From assembly GCF_014822185.1 (NCBI RefSeq), contig NZ_QVLR01000060.1, positions 1 through 64,000 of the forward strand: DNA of 64,000 nucleotides, given 5' to 3'. The notes beneath the pieces were generated by a model. It had not been told where the DNA came from and did no database searches. It saw nothing but the letters and a program-made list of their open reading frames with translations. Made by a program: the position numbers and the translations under genes. The stretch's first letter is position 1; each line of letters begins with the position of its first letter. Shown here piece after piece: positions 47,666-56,944 of the stretch. The DNA is from Azoarcus sp. Aa7 (GTDB taxonomy: Bacteria > Pseudomonadota > Gammaproteobacteria > Burkholderiales > Rhodocyclaceae).

Positions 47666-47995
47666 TCAACCGTGCCAGATCACGAAATACTTCTGTGGCC
47701 ACCGCAAGGTGCGCCACCACCGTTCCCCCGCCTCGTAAAGCGCGACCCCGTCGGACGACAGGGTGTAATAGTGCGCCCGCGGCCCTTCCTTCGCGCACGG
47801 CACGATGTAGCCGTTGCGCTCCAGAAAGCCGAAGTAATGCACCGCCATCGGCGCGCCTTCAAGGTGCGTGAGGCAGGAGAGGTCCCACAGGTGAATGAAC
47901 GGATACCCCGCATGCATCGACCGCAGCATCTGCAGCACGTGCCAGCGGTGCGGAAGCGGTTCGCGGCGAGGGGCATCATCGGCACGCGCAAGCAT
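47666..47995 (-). CDS. Small winged-helix protein, PadR/ArsR-like
   Basis: A 109-residue protein. It has the pattern of a winged helix domain: PHRWHVLQMLRSMHAGYPFI as the first helices, WDLSCLTHLEGAPMAVHYFG as recognition part and GYIVPCAKEGPRAHYYTLSS as the wing, followed by TLSSDGVALYEAGERWW. The start is the ATG at 47995, with GGAGAG five bases upstream; the frame stays open far upstream but without good signals. Likely a transcription regulator of unknown target. It is oriented toward the TonB receptor gene start, 158 bases away, on the same strand. Confidence 0.65.
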   Translation of the reverse strand: MLARADDAPRREPLPHRWHVLQMLRSMHAGYPFIHLWDLSCLTHLEGAPMAVHYFGFLERNGYIVPCAKEGPRAHYYTLSSDGVALYEAGERWWRTLRWPQKYFVIWHG

Positions 47996-48333
47996 CACAC
48001 TCTCCAGGGTCTGCGTTTCCAGGGCAAGCCCGACAAGGTATCCCGCTCCTTCCATGTGCCGACGTCGGCAGTGGAGCGGAGCGGTAGCCGGCCGCGAACC
48101 GCGTGCAGCCGACCAAGCCTCGCCTCTGACCGGTGCGAGCGATGCCGGATGAGCCTTCATCCCGCTCGCTTGCGCGGCCGACAATTGATTTATAGCCCGC
48201 GGGATGCGGCTTGTCTTCGGGTCGCGGATGGTGGTGCCGGATGGTGCGACGGCGCGGTCGGCCGGATCGATTCCTTGCCCGTCGGGCAGGCGAAACGCCC
48301 GTCCGCCCGCCCCCGGTCCGTCGGGTGTGGAAC
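47996..48333. other. Region upstream of winged-helix gene
   Basis: About 338 bases between the M23 peptidase stop and the winged-helix start. It contains the promoter candidate at 48189-48217. The winged-helix frame continues open through it, which is a compositional effect of high GC. No gene is supported. Confidence 0.45.
48189..48217 (-). promoter_or_regulatory. Candidate promoter of winged-helix gene
   Basis: On the minus strand AAGACA (48217-48212) and TATAAA (48194-48189) are separated by 17 bases; this is one of few AT-rich sites in the region. It would start transcription about 190 bases before the winged-helix ATG. Confidence 0.4.
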
Positions 48334-49647
48334 CTAGCGCCGGTCCCGCTCCCATCGCTGCAATGCGCGCAACGCCGCTTCGTCACGCGAAATTCCCGGC
48401 GCCTTCCGCTGCTCGTAATCCAGCAGACGTTCCGCCTTTCCATGATCGCCGCCGCAAGCCCGCAGCAGCCTTGCCCACGGCGTTTGCGCGCCGAAGTCCG
48501 GATTCCCGGAGCGGTGTGTCCCGAGCGAGGGCTCGCGCGGCTCGAACGCCGCACGCATCCTCCTCTCCGCGCGCCGCGTCCCCAGGCGCAGGATCAGGAA
48601 CACGACCCCGACCAGCATCGCAAACCAGCCCCATGGCGGAAGCGTTTGCAGGTAAATGCGGACCTGCGAGACCTTTGTATCCGCGAAGAGCTCCGCAGTC
48701 GCCGGGAAGGACGCCGTCACCTGCCGCAGCAGGCCGGCCGACTCCCCGCCCTGTGCTGCGCGCGCAGACGCGCCGTTCGACGCAGGAGCGGACGACGAGT
48801 AGTCCGCCTTGACGAGTGCACCGGACGTCGGCCGGAACGGCGCAGGCGGGTTGCCCACGTAGAACCGGAAAGGGATCGACGCTATGCCCAGATCGTCGCC
48901 GTTCCGGACCACCTGCTGCACAACGAAATGCAGGTGCGGCCCCGACGAATACCCGGTGGAGCCCACCAACCCGATCTGCTCCCCGGCGGCCACACGCTGT
49001 CCCGGATACACATGCACGCCCCCGTGGGCCAGGTGCGCATAAACGGCGATCGTCCCGTCGGCGTGCCGAATCCTCACCTCATTCGCCTTGTCCAGCAGAT
49101 CGGGCGTTTTGCCACCATACTTCTGGTCCGCCTCGGTATAGATCACCGTTCCCGCGCGCGCCGCGAGTACCGGCGCGTCCTGCGGCATCACGATGTCGAC
49201 CGCGTGGGCGCTGTCCGCCGCGTGATGTGTCGTGATCGGCCCGCCCGGCGCCTGCCCGATCCGGTATGCGCTGCCGTCGCGGTAGGGAAGCCGATACAGC
49301 GCATCGGCACTCTGCCGCGCGTTGAAGTCACCCAGCAACCACGAACTCGAATACCGGAACGAATAGCCGACGCCCGACATCGTGCGCTTGAATCGCCCGA
49401 GATACAGCACCCCGCCATTCGGCGGAACGACCGCGAAGACGGGAAACTTGCGGTCCGGCGTTGCATACACGGAATACAGCAGCGCCACCTTCACGGAAAC
49501 CGGTGCCGGTCCGTTGTTGCGAGCAACGATCCGATGCCCGTCGCCTTCCGGCTCGCTTTCCACCGTGAAGGGGTAATTGTCGTTCGGCGCCGCGAGGCAG
49601 GAGCCGATGGCAAAGTGGGCCAGGAACAGCAGGAATGTCGCGCGCAT
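48334..49647 (-). CDS. M23-family metallopeptidase (LytM-type), membrane anchored
   Basis: A 437-residue protein with a signal peptide (cleavage near CLAAPND). After a beta-rich N-terminal domain, the M23 peptidase domain starts about residue 125 with the zinc ligands in HHAADSAHAVDIVMP and closes with the GYSSGPHLHFVVQ histidines, so the site looks complete. Family members cleave peptidoglycan cross-links or act as scaffolds. A transmembrane helix (WFAMLVGVVFLILRLG, about residue 350) follows, then a charged cytoplasmic tail, an unusual end for an M23 enzyme. Periplasmic catalytic domain with C-terminal anchor is inferred. Confidence 0.88.
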   Translation of the reverse strand: MRATFLLFLAHFAIGSCLAAPNDNYPFTVESEPEGDGHRIVARNNGPAPVSVKVALLYSVYATPDRKFPVFAVVPPNGGVLYLGRFKRTMSGVGYSFRYSSSWLLGDFNARQSADALYRLPYRDGSAYRIGQAPGGPITTHHAADSAHAVDIVMPQDAPVLAARAGTVIYTEADQKYGGKTPDLLDKANEVRIRHADGTIAVYAHLAHGGVHVYPGQRVAAGEQIGLVGSTGYSSGPHLHFVVQQVVRNGDDLGIASIPFRFYVGNPPAPFRPTSGALVKADYSSSAPASNGASARAAQGGESAGLLRQVTASFPATAELFADTKVSQVRIYLQTLPPWGWFAMLVGVVFLILRLGTRRAERRMRAAFEPREPSLGTHRSGNPDFGAQTPWARLLRACGGDHGKAERLLDYEQRKAPGISRDEAALRALQRWERDRR

Positions 49648-50242
49648 CGCTCATGTAGGACGTGGACGTATGAGGGAATGATAGCGTGCGTTGGGGCGGG
49701 CAACTGCGGCGCAGTTCATGCTGCCGGGGGGGCGTCAGTTCGTGCGGTCGGTAGACTCTATCGGGGGCATCGAGGAGGTGACTCGCCGCCACAGCCGGTC
49801 CCTCGTTAGGTAATTGTGTGGCCGCGTTTCGGCCAATGCTGTCGGCCAGGAAGCTCCGTTTGAGTGGCAGCAGTGCTGTTCTACACCCGCCGCTCAGCGC
49901 TCAGATAGGTTGAACGGCAGGTCGCCATATCAGGGGAGACGAGCGGCTCACCTGCGCGCCGACATATGTTCCGGTGAGCGATCCGGATTTTCTCGCCATT
50001 CAGGTCTGGTCTTACAGGAATCGACGCCCGAGAAACCACACCTATGCGCTGCACACTGCGGGAGCAAGCGCCTGCGCACCGACGTTAAAGGTGCGCCCCA
50101 CGCGTGCGAGTAGTATTCGAACCTCTATGCAGGACGGCCGGCCTCACGACATGCAAAGGGTTTCGGGGGGCCGCATGCGCGCGCTCAAACGGGGAGGGAT
50201 CGTCTGGCAGGCTGCCCTCCCAACATTTGCCGCAGGCCGCCT

Positions 50243-50378
50243 GCTGCACATAGCTCGAACTGCTCGCCTTGCGAGCCAGATGCGTCTTGCCTGACCCAGT
50301 GGGTAACTGGAGCACGCAAGACGCATCGAGCAGGCCTGCTGCGGCGATTTCGCCCTTGGCCGCGCGGAAGCGGTCCAT
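50243..50378 (-). pseudogene. Truncated DEAD/DEAH-box helicase remnant
   Basis: The frame beginning ATG at 50378 reads MDRFRAAKGEIAAAGLLDAS followed by a Walker A, LQLPTGSGKTHLARKA, the N-terminus expected of a superfamily 2 helicase. Similarity stops after about 38 residues and the rest of the helicase is absent. It points away from the adjacent Xre antitoxin gene, so a larger accessory cassette probably once stood here. Confidence 0.5.
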
Positions 50379-50407
50379 GAGTTGAGGCTATCGAAGCCTA
50401 TGCGGGT

Positions 50408-50441
50408 TTCAAGTGAGACATTCTATCGTCTATACTGAGAC
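50408..50441 (+). promoter_or_regulatory. Promoter and possible operator of xre-res
   Basis: TTCAAG (50408-50413) and TATACT (50431-50436) are spaced 17 bases and resemble -35/-10 elements. TGAGAC occurs twice (50414-50419 and 50436-50441), 22 bases apart, about two helical turns, so the repeats could be a binding site for the Xre antitoxin. AAGGAG precedes the start at 50462. Confidence 0.5.
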
Positions 50442-50461
50442 TGTTAAAAAGGAGAGCAAAG

Positions 50462-51094
50462 ATGCCCCTACGTTTCATGCCCCCCCCCAAGAAGACGGCC
50501 ACGCCGCGCGTGCGGGCGCGCACAAAAGGTGAAACTGGCAAAGCAGCCTTGGCCGAGGCTATGAGCAATTTGGGTACGATGGTAAAAGTAACCATCGATC
50601 CACCGCCGAAATCGGCACCGCGACGCATACGTGTGCATAGAAATGCCGCAGGCGACAAGACCTTCATTATCGAGAAAGTGAAGATTGTCCGCGCCGACCC
50701 CGATCTACGCATCAGGTTGCTCCGAAACGGGTTTCCAGCTGCGGTCGTGACCGAACTGGCCGACGAGATGGGCTGGTCGCGCGAACATGCGATCGACACT
50801 TTTCGTTTCAAACGCTCAACGGTGCTGCGCAAGATCAAGAAAGATGAACGGCTGGACACAAGCGAGTCCGAACGCCTGTTGTCCGTCATGGACATCATTG
50901 ATCAGGTGCAAAGGATGGTCGAGCGATCCGGCGACCCGACCGGCTTTGACGCGAGCAAGTGGGTTGCAGACTGGCTCGAAACCCCGGTCCCGGCGCTTGG
51001 GGACAAACGGCCCGCCGAGTATCTGGACACAAACGAGGGCGTTCTGATCGTGCGTCGTCTGCTCGCACAGATGGAAACGGGGGCCTACGCCTGA
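50462..51094 (+). CDS. Xre-family antitoxin with MbcA/ParS toxin-binding domain
   Basis: A 210-residue antitoxin of the RES-Xre class. The middle carries the helix-turn-helix-like segment (FPAAVVTELADEMGWSREHA to FKRSTVLRKIKKDERL). The C-terminal DUF2384 toxin-binding domain reads FDASKWVADWLETPVPALGD and AEYLDTNEGVLIVRRLLAQ. The N-terminal 75 residues, with a basic proline stretch, are longer than typical. Its stop overlaps the toxin start (TGATG). It should bind and inhibit the RES toxin and repress its own promoter. Confidence 0.92.
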   Translation: MPLRFMPPPKKTATPRVRARTKGETGKAALAEAMSNLGTMVKVTIDPPPKSAPRRIRVHRNAAGDKTFIIEKVKIVRADPDLRIRLLRNGFPAAVVTELADEMGWSREHAIDTFRFKRSTVLRKIKKDERLDTSESERLLSVMDIIDQVQRMVERSGDPTGFDASKWVADWLETPVPALGDKRPAEYLDTNEGVLIVRRLLAQMETGAYA

Positions 51095-51576
51095 TGGCGG
51101 CGGCGTGGAGAATCGGGACCGACACTCCCGACTACACGGCCGACGATCGGGACGGATTCGGCGCGAAAAAGAGCGGCGGACGGTGGAATCGCCCGGGCGT
51201 TGCGCTCGTCTATGCGGCGAGTTCCGCGGCGCTCGCCTGCCTTGAGACGGTGGTGCATCTGTCGGCCGGCGCCCTGCCCATGAACCGTTACCTGGTGCGC
51301 ATCGATATTCCGGATGACGTCTTTGCTCGTCGACTGCGCTTCGAGGATCTCGTCCCCGCACCGAAGCGGGTCGGATGGGATGCCGAGCCAGCGGGGCGAG
51401 TGAGTCTCGAACTGGGGGGCGATTGGGTCGCGGCAGGCTCTTCGGCCATCCTGGAGGTGCCCTCCGTGATCATCCCCGAGGAGCCGAACTACCTAATCAA
51501 CCCTGCCCATCCCGACGCGGCCACCATCACCGCCACGAAGCTGCGACGCTTCGAGTACGACCGCCGTCTGCGGTGA
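51094..51576 (+). CDS. RES-domain toxin
   Basis: A 160-residue RES toxin. The family's key residues are present: Arg in GGRWNRPG, Tyr in LVYAASS, Glu in ALACLETVVH and Ser in AAGSSAILEVPSVI. Family knowledge: RES toxins such as MbcT degrade NAD+, stopping growth unless bound by their Xre antitoxin. The fold is ADP-ribosyltransferase-like. The ATG overlaps the antitoxin stop, giving coupling. A stem-loop follows at 51591-51610. The unit looks complete and functional. Confidence 0.92.
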   Translation: MAAAWRIGTDTPDYTADDRDGFGAKKSGGRWNRPGVALVYAASSAALACLETVVHLSAGALPMNRYLVRIDIPDDVFARRLRFEDLVPAPKRVGWDAEPAGRVSLELGGDWVAAGSSAILEVPSVIIPEEPNYLINPAHPDAATITATKLRRFEYDRRLR

Positions 51577-52034
51577 GGTGACGAATGTTGCGCGCAGTAA
51601 ACACTGCGCGGCGCACTTGTTGGTAGCCTTCATCTCATCATCTATCTTGCGTGGAATTATCCCAAGTGCATTGATCTCGCGGGGTGATGGCGCCCGAATA
51701 AATCAGCGGCTCCCTAATAGAGGGGGGATCACCCGGGCATGCTATATCCGAATGTCCTGCGCGCGTTCGATATCGTGTCCGAACTGATCGATCAACTGCA
51801 TCGTTCAGATGGGCACCTCCCGCCGAACGGCGGGTATCCCGCCCATTGCTGACCGACACGATCAAGCAGGTGAACGTCGGCATTGGCCGAGTCGCCGCCA
51901 TTAGCACCGGCAGCAACTACGATAGGCCGATTGTCATCGAGTGGAAACACGCCGCCCCCGCCAGCCCCAAGAGCAACGCGCCAGCCACTTTTCCCTTCGC
52001 TGCACTTCAGCCACGCGCGCCCGATCCGAGCAAG
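51577..52034. other. Intergenic region after the toxin-antitoxin pair
   Basis: About 458 bases with no supported gene. It holds the hairpin at 51591-51610 and a second perfect hairpin CCCGCC-GAAC-GGCGGG at 51819-51834. A short frame starting 51738 (MLYPNVLRAFDIVSELIDQL) and another from about 51846 are not recognisable and may be remnants. Confidence 0.45.
51591..51610 (+). terminator. Stem-loop after RES gene
   Basis: CGCGCAGT (51591-51598) pairs perfectly with ACTGCGCG (51603-51610) around AAAC. It lies 15 bases beyond the toxin stop. No T-run follows, so termination strength is uncertain. Confidence 0.5.
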
Positions 52035-54365
52035 CTAGCCACGCTCCACATCCACCCGCAGCGCCCGAAAGCCTTCAACAAATTCCTCGACCTGCTCGGC
52101 TGTGATTGGCTTGCTGAACAAATACCCTTGAATTCTCTGGCACCCGATGCTCCCCAGAAAGTTGAGCTGAGCCTCCGTCTCTACCCCTTCGGCCACCACC
52201 TGCAGGCCGAGCTTTCGCGCCAGCAACATCGTCATTTCGCAGATCGCTGCGTCGTTCTCGTCTGTCCCGAGATCCGTCACGAATGAGCGATCGATCTTGA
52301 TAATGTCGATGGGAAAGAGTTTCAGATAGGCGAGCGATGAGTAGCCGGTACCGAAATCGTCGAGGACCACCTTGACGCCCAGATCGGTCAGCGCATTCAT
52401 CATCACGATGTTCTGCTGCGGATTCCGCATCGCCATCGATTCGGTGATCTCCAGATGAATGCAACTGGCAGGCACTCCAGCGCGCTCCACGGCTTGCTTG
52501 ACCAGGTCAGGCAAGTCCTTTTCCTGGAATTGGATCGCGCTCAAGTTCACCGACATGTTTAGCTCGTTCAGCCCTGCGTCGTGCCAGCGCTTGAGCTGCC
52601 GGCAGGCTTCTTCGAGGACCCATTTGCCGAGCGGCAGAATCAGTCGGGTTTCTTCGGCTAGAGGAATGAAGTCACCCGGGAGAATGGTTCCTCGCTCCGG
52701 ATGGCGCCAGCGCACCAGCGCTTCGACGCCGACGACCAAGCCGCTGTCGAGCTCGATCTGCGGCTGGTAATGCAGGACGAACTGTCCTTCGGTCAGCGCG
52801 ACCTCCAGCGCTTTCTCCGCCGTTACGCGCTCAGCGACGGCCTTTCGCATCTCGTCGGTGTAGAACTGGAAATTGGACCGGCCGGCCGCCTTGGCGCGGT
52901 ACATCGCGATATCGGCATTCCTGACGAGCTCGTTGATTTCGGTGGCATCGTCGGGATAGAAGCAGATGCCGATGCTCGGCGAGGTGCGCAAATCATGGTC
53001 GACCATCGGATAAGGCGCGGCGAGCTGATCGACGATCTTGCCGGCGACCTCGGCCGCATCCGAGATATTTTCGATCGCGGTCAGGGCGACGACGAATTCG
53101 TCGCCGCCTAGCCGGGCGACGATATCGCTGTGCCGCACGGAGCGCTCGAGGCGCTTTGCGACCTCGATCAGCAGTCGATCGCCGACGTGGTGACCGAGGG
53201 TGTCGTTGATCGACTTGAAGCCGTCGAGGTCGATCAGCATGACGGCCATCGCCTTGCCGCATCGCCGAGCCATGGCGATGCTCTGCTCCATGCGCTCGTA
53301 CAGGCTGCTGCGATTGGGCAGGCCGGTCAGTCCGTCGTGGTGGGCGAGAAAACGGATCCGGTCCTCGGCCCGTTTGCGCTCGGTGATGTCGCGCGCGATC
53401 CCGAGGACGCCGGCCGGCGCCCCATCGGCGCCGGGCAATGGCGCCTTTACGGTCTCCAGCAGGATCGCCGGCCCGCCGTCGGCCGCCGGAACCAACTCCT
53501 CGTTGCGGCGCGGCTCACCGGCGGCGATGGCTTCCCTATCCTTGCTGCGGAAGAATTCGGCCAGTTCGGCGGGGAAAAAGTCGTCGTCGCGGTGACCGAC
53601 GATCTTAGCGACGGTACTGCCTACCAAGCGCTCGAACGCCCTGTTGCAGGACAGGTACACGCCGTTCGTATCCTTAAGCCAGACCGGGTCGGGCAAGGCA
53701 TTGATGAGCGCTTCCATGCGCCCCTGGCTTTCGCGCAGTCGCAGATTGGTCAGCGACAGATGCGACAGGTAGGCAGCCAGGTTGACGACCAAGCCCATCA
53801 CGCTGCGCACCTTTTCGCGGCTGAAGCGCGGCACTCCGGCGATGGCGGCCAGATACGTGGTCTTATCGTAGTTGAAACGCTCGGCCTGTGCCGCAAAGAA
53901 GCTTTCGTCAACGACGTCGTCGTCGTAAAAGAATTGGCCGCAATAGAGATTGCCAAGATGCTCCTTGCCGACGAATACGGGCGTGACGACGTCCCATAAT
54001 CCGTTCTTGCACTTGTAATCGATGAACTCGCCCTTTCGCAGATGGCTGGCGAGAAAGAGGTCGCTCTCGGTGCAATTGACGCCCGAACCCGAAACCGCGC
54101 GATGGAAGGCCGTGCAGGCCGATTGCCAGCCGGCGCTCTGCAGGATGTTGCCGTCGAGGTCGAGCAACGCCGTGGCGATGCCGACCAGATCGGACAGCCC
54201 GTCGAGAAACGAACGCAGCGATTCGACATCGATCAGCGCGGCGACGCCGACGTGCGACACCGAATTCTTAGGCCGTGTCTGAACCGAATCGGCCGTGCAG
54301 TCGTTCCGTGATACCGCCTTGTGCCATCGCACAGGCACGGCCTCAGGTGGCGCTAATCTGCCCAT
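52035..54365 (-). CDS. PocR-PAS-GGDEF-EAL c-di-GMP signalling protein
   Basis: A 776-residue soluble sensor. Residues about 45-210 form a PocR ligand-binding domain ([20 protein letters not shown], cysteine-containing [11 protein letters not shown] and [14 protein letters not shown]). A PAS domain follows ([18 protein letters not shown]), then an intact GGDEF ([12 protein letters not shown], about 417) and EAL ([17 protein letters not shown], about 548; [16 protein letters not shown]). No membrane segments, so it is cytoplasmic. The start at 54365 has an AGGAAG upstream; a longer frame reaching 54506 lacks signals. PocR domains are known to sense small hydrocarbon-like ligands, so it may link a metabolite to c-di-GMP. 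Confidence 0.9.
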   Translation of the reverse strand: MGRLAPPEAVPVRWHKAVSRNDCTADSVQTRPKNSVSHVGVAALIDVESLRSFLDGLSDLVGIATALLDLDGNILQSAGWQSACTAFHRAVSGSGVNCTESDLFLASHLRKGEFIDYKCKNGLWDVVTPVFVGKEHLGNLYCGQFFYDDDVVDESFFAAQAERFNYDKTTYLAAIAGVPRFSREKVRSVMGLVVNLAAYLSHLSLTNLRLRESQGRMEALINALPDPVWLKDTNGVYLSCNRAFERLVGSTVAKIVGHRDDDFFPAELAEFFRSKDREAIAAGEPRRNEELVPAADGGPAILLETVKAPLPGADGAPAGVLGIARDITERKRAEDRIRFLAHHDGLTGLPNRSSLYERMEQSIAMARRCGKAMAVMLIDLDGFKSINDTLGHHVGDRLLIEVAKRLERSVRHSDIVARLGGDEFVVALTAIENISDAAEVAGKIVDQLAAPYPMVDHDLRTSPSIGICFYPDDATEINELVRNADIAMYRAKAAGRSNFQFYTDEMRKAVAERVTAEKALEVALTEGQFVLHYQPQIELDSGLVVGVEALVRWRHPERGTILPGDFIPLAEETRLILPLGKWVLEEACRQLKRWHDAGLNELNMSVNLSAIQFQEKDLPDLVKQAVERAGVPASCIHLEITESMAMRNPQQNIVMMNALTDLGVKVVLDDFGTGYSSLAYLKLFPIDIIKIDRSFVTDLGTDENDAAICEMTMLLARKLGLQVVAEGVETEAQLNFLGSIGCQRIQGYLFSKPITAEQVEEFVEGFRALRVDVERG

Positions 54366-54940
54366 GATCTTCCTGCCTCTCGCCCGGATAGGATGCGCGG
54401 TCGCTGGCGGCGCCGTCGGGCTATTGCGAAAATAGTACAGGAGTTTCCGCCGAGAGGTTGCCGGTGAGCGCTCCTGCCGATCTCCTGGTGATCGGGCGTG
54501 GCACAAAGTGCCCCGGGATCAAATCCCAAAAAACACCATGCTAGAGGCGAGTAACCGGCGAGTTGTCGCAGGTGCTACCTGACGTGGTGAAAACACGGTG
54601 AAATAAAAATTCTGACTCCTATACGTTGTTCTTGTTCCTTGCTGAGAAGGCGGGCAGGCTGCCTTTCGCTCGTGACGAGCGTGATCAGATTAGCGTGCGA
54701 ATTCATCACCAGTTCGATGACCGGAAACCTGCCGTTCGACCGGTCTGAGTGCCGTGCGGCGGCTTCAACACTGCCGTCGGTCAATCGACGCCGGCTAGCC
54801 GTCAGCTGTGGCCGACCACCTGCCCGTAGTCTTGCCGGCCTCGTCGAATGCCTTTCCATCAGTCGGCATCGCCGCCGCGGCATTCACCGCAACGGGCCAA
54901 TCACAGCCGCCGATGGCCGCAATCGGCATGCGTGACGCGC
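54366..54940. other. Gene-poor stretch of about 575 bases
   Basis: No supported gene. A 102-codon frame on the minus strand near 54575-54883 does not resemble a known family. The stretch contains an A-rich patch (GTGAAATAAAAATTC around 54600) and GGTGAAA repeated twice close to it. It may carry the promoter of the PocR gene. Confidence 0.4.
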
Positions 54941-55729
54941 TCAGCCTCGTCCCTTGCGGAACTCCGCCGGCGTCTGCTGCATCAGGCGACGGAACATCGT
55001 GATGAAGGCCGAGGCGCTGGCGTAGCCGAGTTCGAGGGCGACGGCTTCGACGGTCCGCCCGGATGCGAGCAGCGGCATGGCCTTGAGGATGCGCAGGCGC
55101 TGGCGCCATTCGGACAGGGGCATGCCGAGGTCGCGCTGCGCGCGGCGCATCAGGGTGCGTTCGGTGGTGTTTGCGAGCCGTGCAAGCTCGATCATCGTGC
55201 GGTTGTCGTCGGGGTGGGCGTCGAGGAACCGAAGCACGGCGCCCAGCGCGGGATCGGACGAAGACGGGAGGTAGCTCCCGGCGCAGGGGGCGTGTACAAG
55301 CTGGTCGACGAGCACCTGCAGCAAGCGATCGTTTTCGGCGTCACGAATCGCGTCGGGCGCCTGCAGGCGCAGGTGGTCGAGGATGGCGACGATGAGCGGG
55401 CTGACGGCGAGCGCGCAGGGTTTGCGGGGCAGGCGATCGCACAGCGGCGCCGCGACGTACAGCGAGCAATGTCCCGCCTCGTTGCGGTTGAGGCCGACGT
55501 GCGCCACGCCGGGCGGCAGCCACACGCCGTACTGGGGCGGGGCGAGGAGGTGTTCGCCTTCGACCTGGATTTCCATCACCCCCATGAACGAATACACGAA
55601 TTCCCCACCGGCATGCTTGTGCATCGGGTAGACGGTGTTGGCGGGCAAGGCCGCGGCGCGGAAGTGGATCAGCGCTGGCAGCTGCTCGCCCTGGGGCTCC
55701 ATGCGGTGCGTGCTGCGGGATTGCTTCAT
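54941..55729 (-). CDS. AraC-family transcription regulator
   Basis: A 262-residue regulator. The N-terminal half is a cupin-like sensor domain (MHKHAGGEFVYSFMGVMEIQ, WLPPGVAHVGLN). The C-terminal half holds the two helix-turn-helix units (MIELARLANTTERTLMRRAQ and AVALELGYASASAFITMFRR), ending TPAEFRKGRG. The start is uncertain: ATGs at 55807, 55729 and 55702 are all possible and none has a strong ribosome binding site. It is divergent from the EamA transporter gene, which it probably regulates. Confidence 0.85.
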   Translation of the reverse strand: MKQSRSTHRMEPQGEQLPALIHFRAAALPANTVYPMHKHAGGEFVYSFMGVMEIQVEGEHLLAPPQYGVWLPPGVAHVGLNRNEAGHCSLYVAAPLCDRLPRKPCALAVSPLIVAILDHLRLQAPDAIRDAENDRLLQVLVDQLVHAPCAGSYLPSSSDPALGAVLRFLDAHPDDNRTMIELARLANTTERTLMRRAQRDLGMPLSEWRQRLRILKAMPLLASGRTVEAVALELGYASASAFITMFRRLMQQTPAEFRKGRG

Positions 55730-55847
55730 GTGCGAGGGGACGCCGCGAAATTGGCGGATCGTCGCTAGCGGTTGGCGGTTTCTCACTATATCAGCCGATG
55801 CCGCCATCCTCACAATGCTGCCATCAACAACTCGCCGGAGTTTTCCG

Positions 55848-56789
55848 ATGGTCCCTCGCCTTGCTCTCGATACCCGTGCCGCCGGGGTGATGACCTTGCT
55901 GTGCCTTATCTGGGGAATGCAGCAGGTGGCGCTGAAGGCGGTTGCCGCCGACATCGCCCCCGTGCTGCAGATCGCACTGCGCTCGGGCATCGCCGCAGTG
56001 CTGGTCGGCGCGCTGCTGGCGTGGCGGCGCGAGCGGCTCACATGGGACACGTGGCGACCGGGGCTGCTGGTCGGCGTTCTGTTCGCCGCTGAATACCTGT
56101 TCGTCGGCGAGGCGCTGGGCCTCACGAGCGCCGGCCACACGGTGGTGCTGCTGTATACGGCGCCGATCTTCGCGGCACTGGGCCTGCACTGGAAGGTGCC
56201 TGCCGAGCGGCTTTCGCGGTTGCAGTGGCTGGGCATCGCGCTGGCCTTCACGGGCGTGGGCGTGACCTTCCTCGGCAATGACGACCCGGCCTCCGCGGGG
56301 TGGTCGAGGTCGCTGCAGGGTGATCTGCTCGCGCTGCTGGGCGGGCTCGCATGGGGAGCAACCACCGTGACGATCCGCATCTCGCGCCTGTCGACGGCGC
56401 CCTCGGCGCAAACCCTGTTGTACCAACTGGTCGGCGCCGCCGTGCTGTTGCTGGCGGCGGCATTCGCGACCGGCCGGAGCGGGTTCGTCGCGACGCCGCA
56501 GGCCGTGGCGAGCCTCGCATTCCAGTCGATCATCGTGTCGTTCGCGAGCTTTCTCGCGTGGTTCTGGCTGCTGCGCACCTATCTCGCGTCACAGCTGGGA
56601 GTGTTCTCGTTCCTGACCCCGGTGTTTGGGGTCGTGCTCGGGGCTGTGCTGCTGGGCGAGACGCCGGAACCCCGTTTCGCGGCGGGAACTGCGCTCGTAC
56701 TGCTGGGCATTCTGGTAGTCAACACGCAGGCATGGATCAGGGGCGCACTCGCAATGATGCGGAGATCTGGCCGACCGGCGCCGCGCTGA
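55848..56789 (+). CDS. EamA-family (DMT) transporter
   Basis: A 313-residue inner-membrane protein with about ten transmembrane helices in two EamA repeats (first repeat GVMTLLCLIWGMQQVALKAV, second GDLLALLGGLAWGATTVTIR). Family members are mostly exporters of amino acids or metabolites. GGAG lies seven bases before the ATG at 55848. The divergent AraC gene starts about 118 bases away, a common regulator-exporter pair. Confidence 0.9.
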   Translation: MVPRLALDTRAAGVMTLLCLIWGMQQVALKAVAADIAPVLQIALRSGIAAVLVGALLAWRRERLTWDTWRPGLLVGVLFAAEYLFVGEALGLTSAGHTVVLLYTAPIFAALGLHWKVPAERLSRLQWLGIALAFTGVGVTFLGNDDPASAGWSRSLQGDLLALLGGLAWGATTVTIRISRLSTAPSAQTLLYQLVGAAVLLLAAAFATGRSGFVATPQAVASLAFQSIIVSFASFLAWFWLLRTYLASQLGVFSFLTPVFGVVLGAVLLGETPEPRFAAGTALVLLGILVVNTQAWIRGALAMMRRSGRPAPR

Positions 56790-56944
56790 GGGCCGATTCG
56801 CTACGCCGGGACCGCGGCGTCCTGGCCGTCCCTGAAAAATGGGGGCACGCTCAACTTTCCGGAGGACGAGACTGGGTGGGCTCGGCAGTTCGTCCTGAAC
56901 GAGTTAGCTTGGCAAAATCTGGCGAGCCGAGGTGTCAGGCACAC

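Larger units (their letters stand above)
49648..50461. other. Accessory intergenic region with helicase remnant
   Basis: About 810 bases with no intact gene. Base composition is more mixed than in neighbouring genes. A short DEAD/DEAH helicase fragment lies at 50243-50378 on the minus strand, and the promoter of the Xre-RES pair is at the right end. The rest was not recognised. Confidence 0.5.

Noticed and set aside
45447-47738. Plus-strand frame antisense to the TonB receptor
   Set aside because: The receptor has signal peptide, plug motifs and terminal aromatic residue; the antisense frame has none.
54575-54883. Frame of 102 codons upstream of the AraC gene
   Set aside because: No family resemblance, no ribosome binding site and skewed composition.
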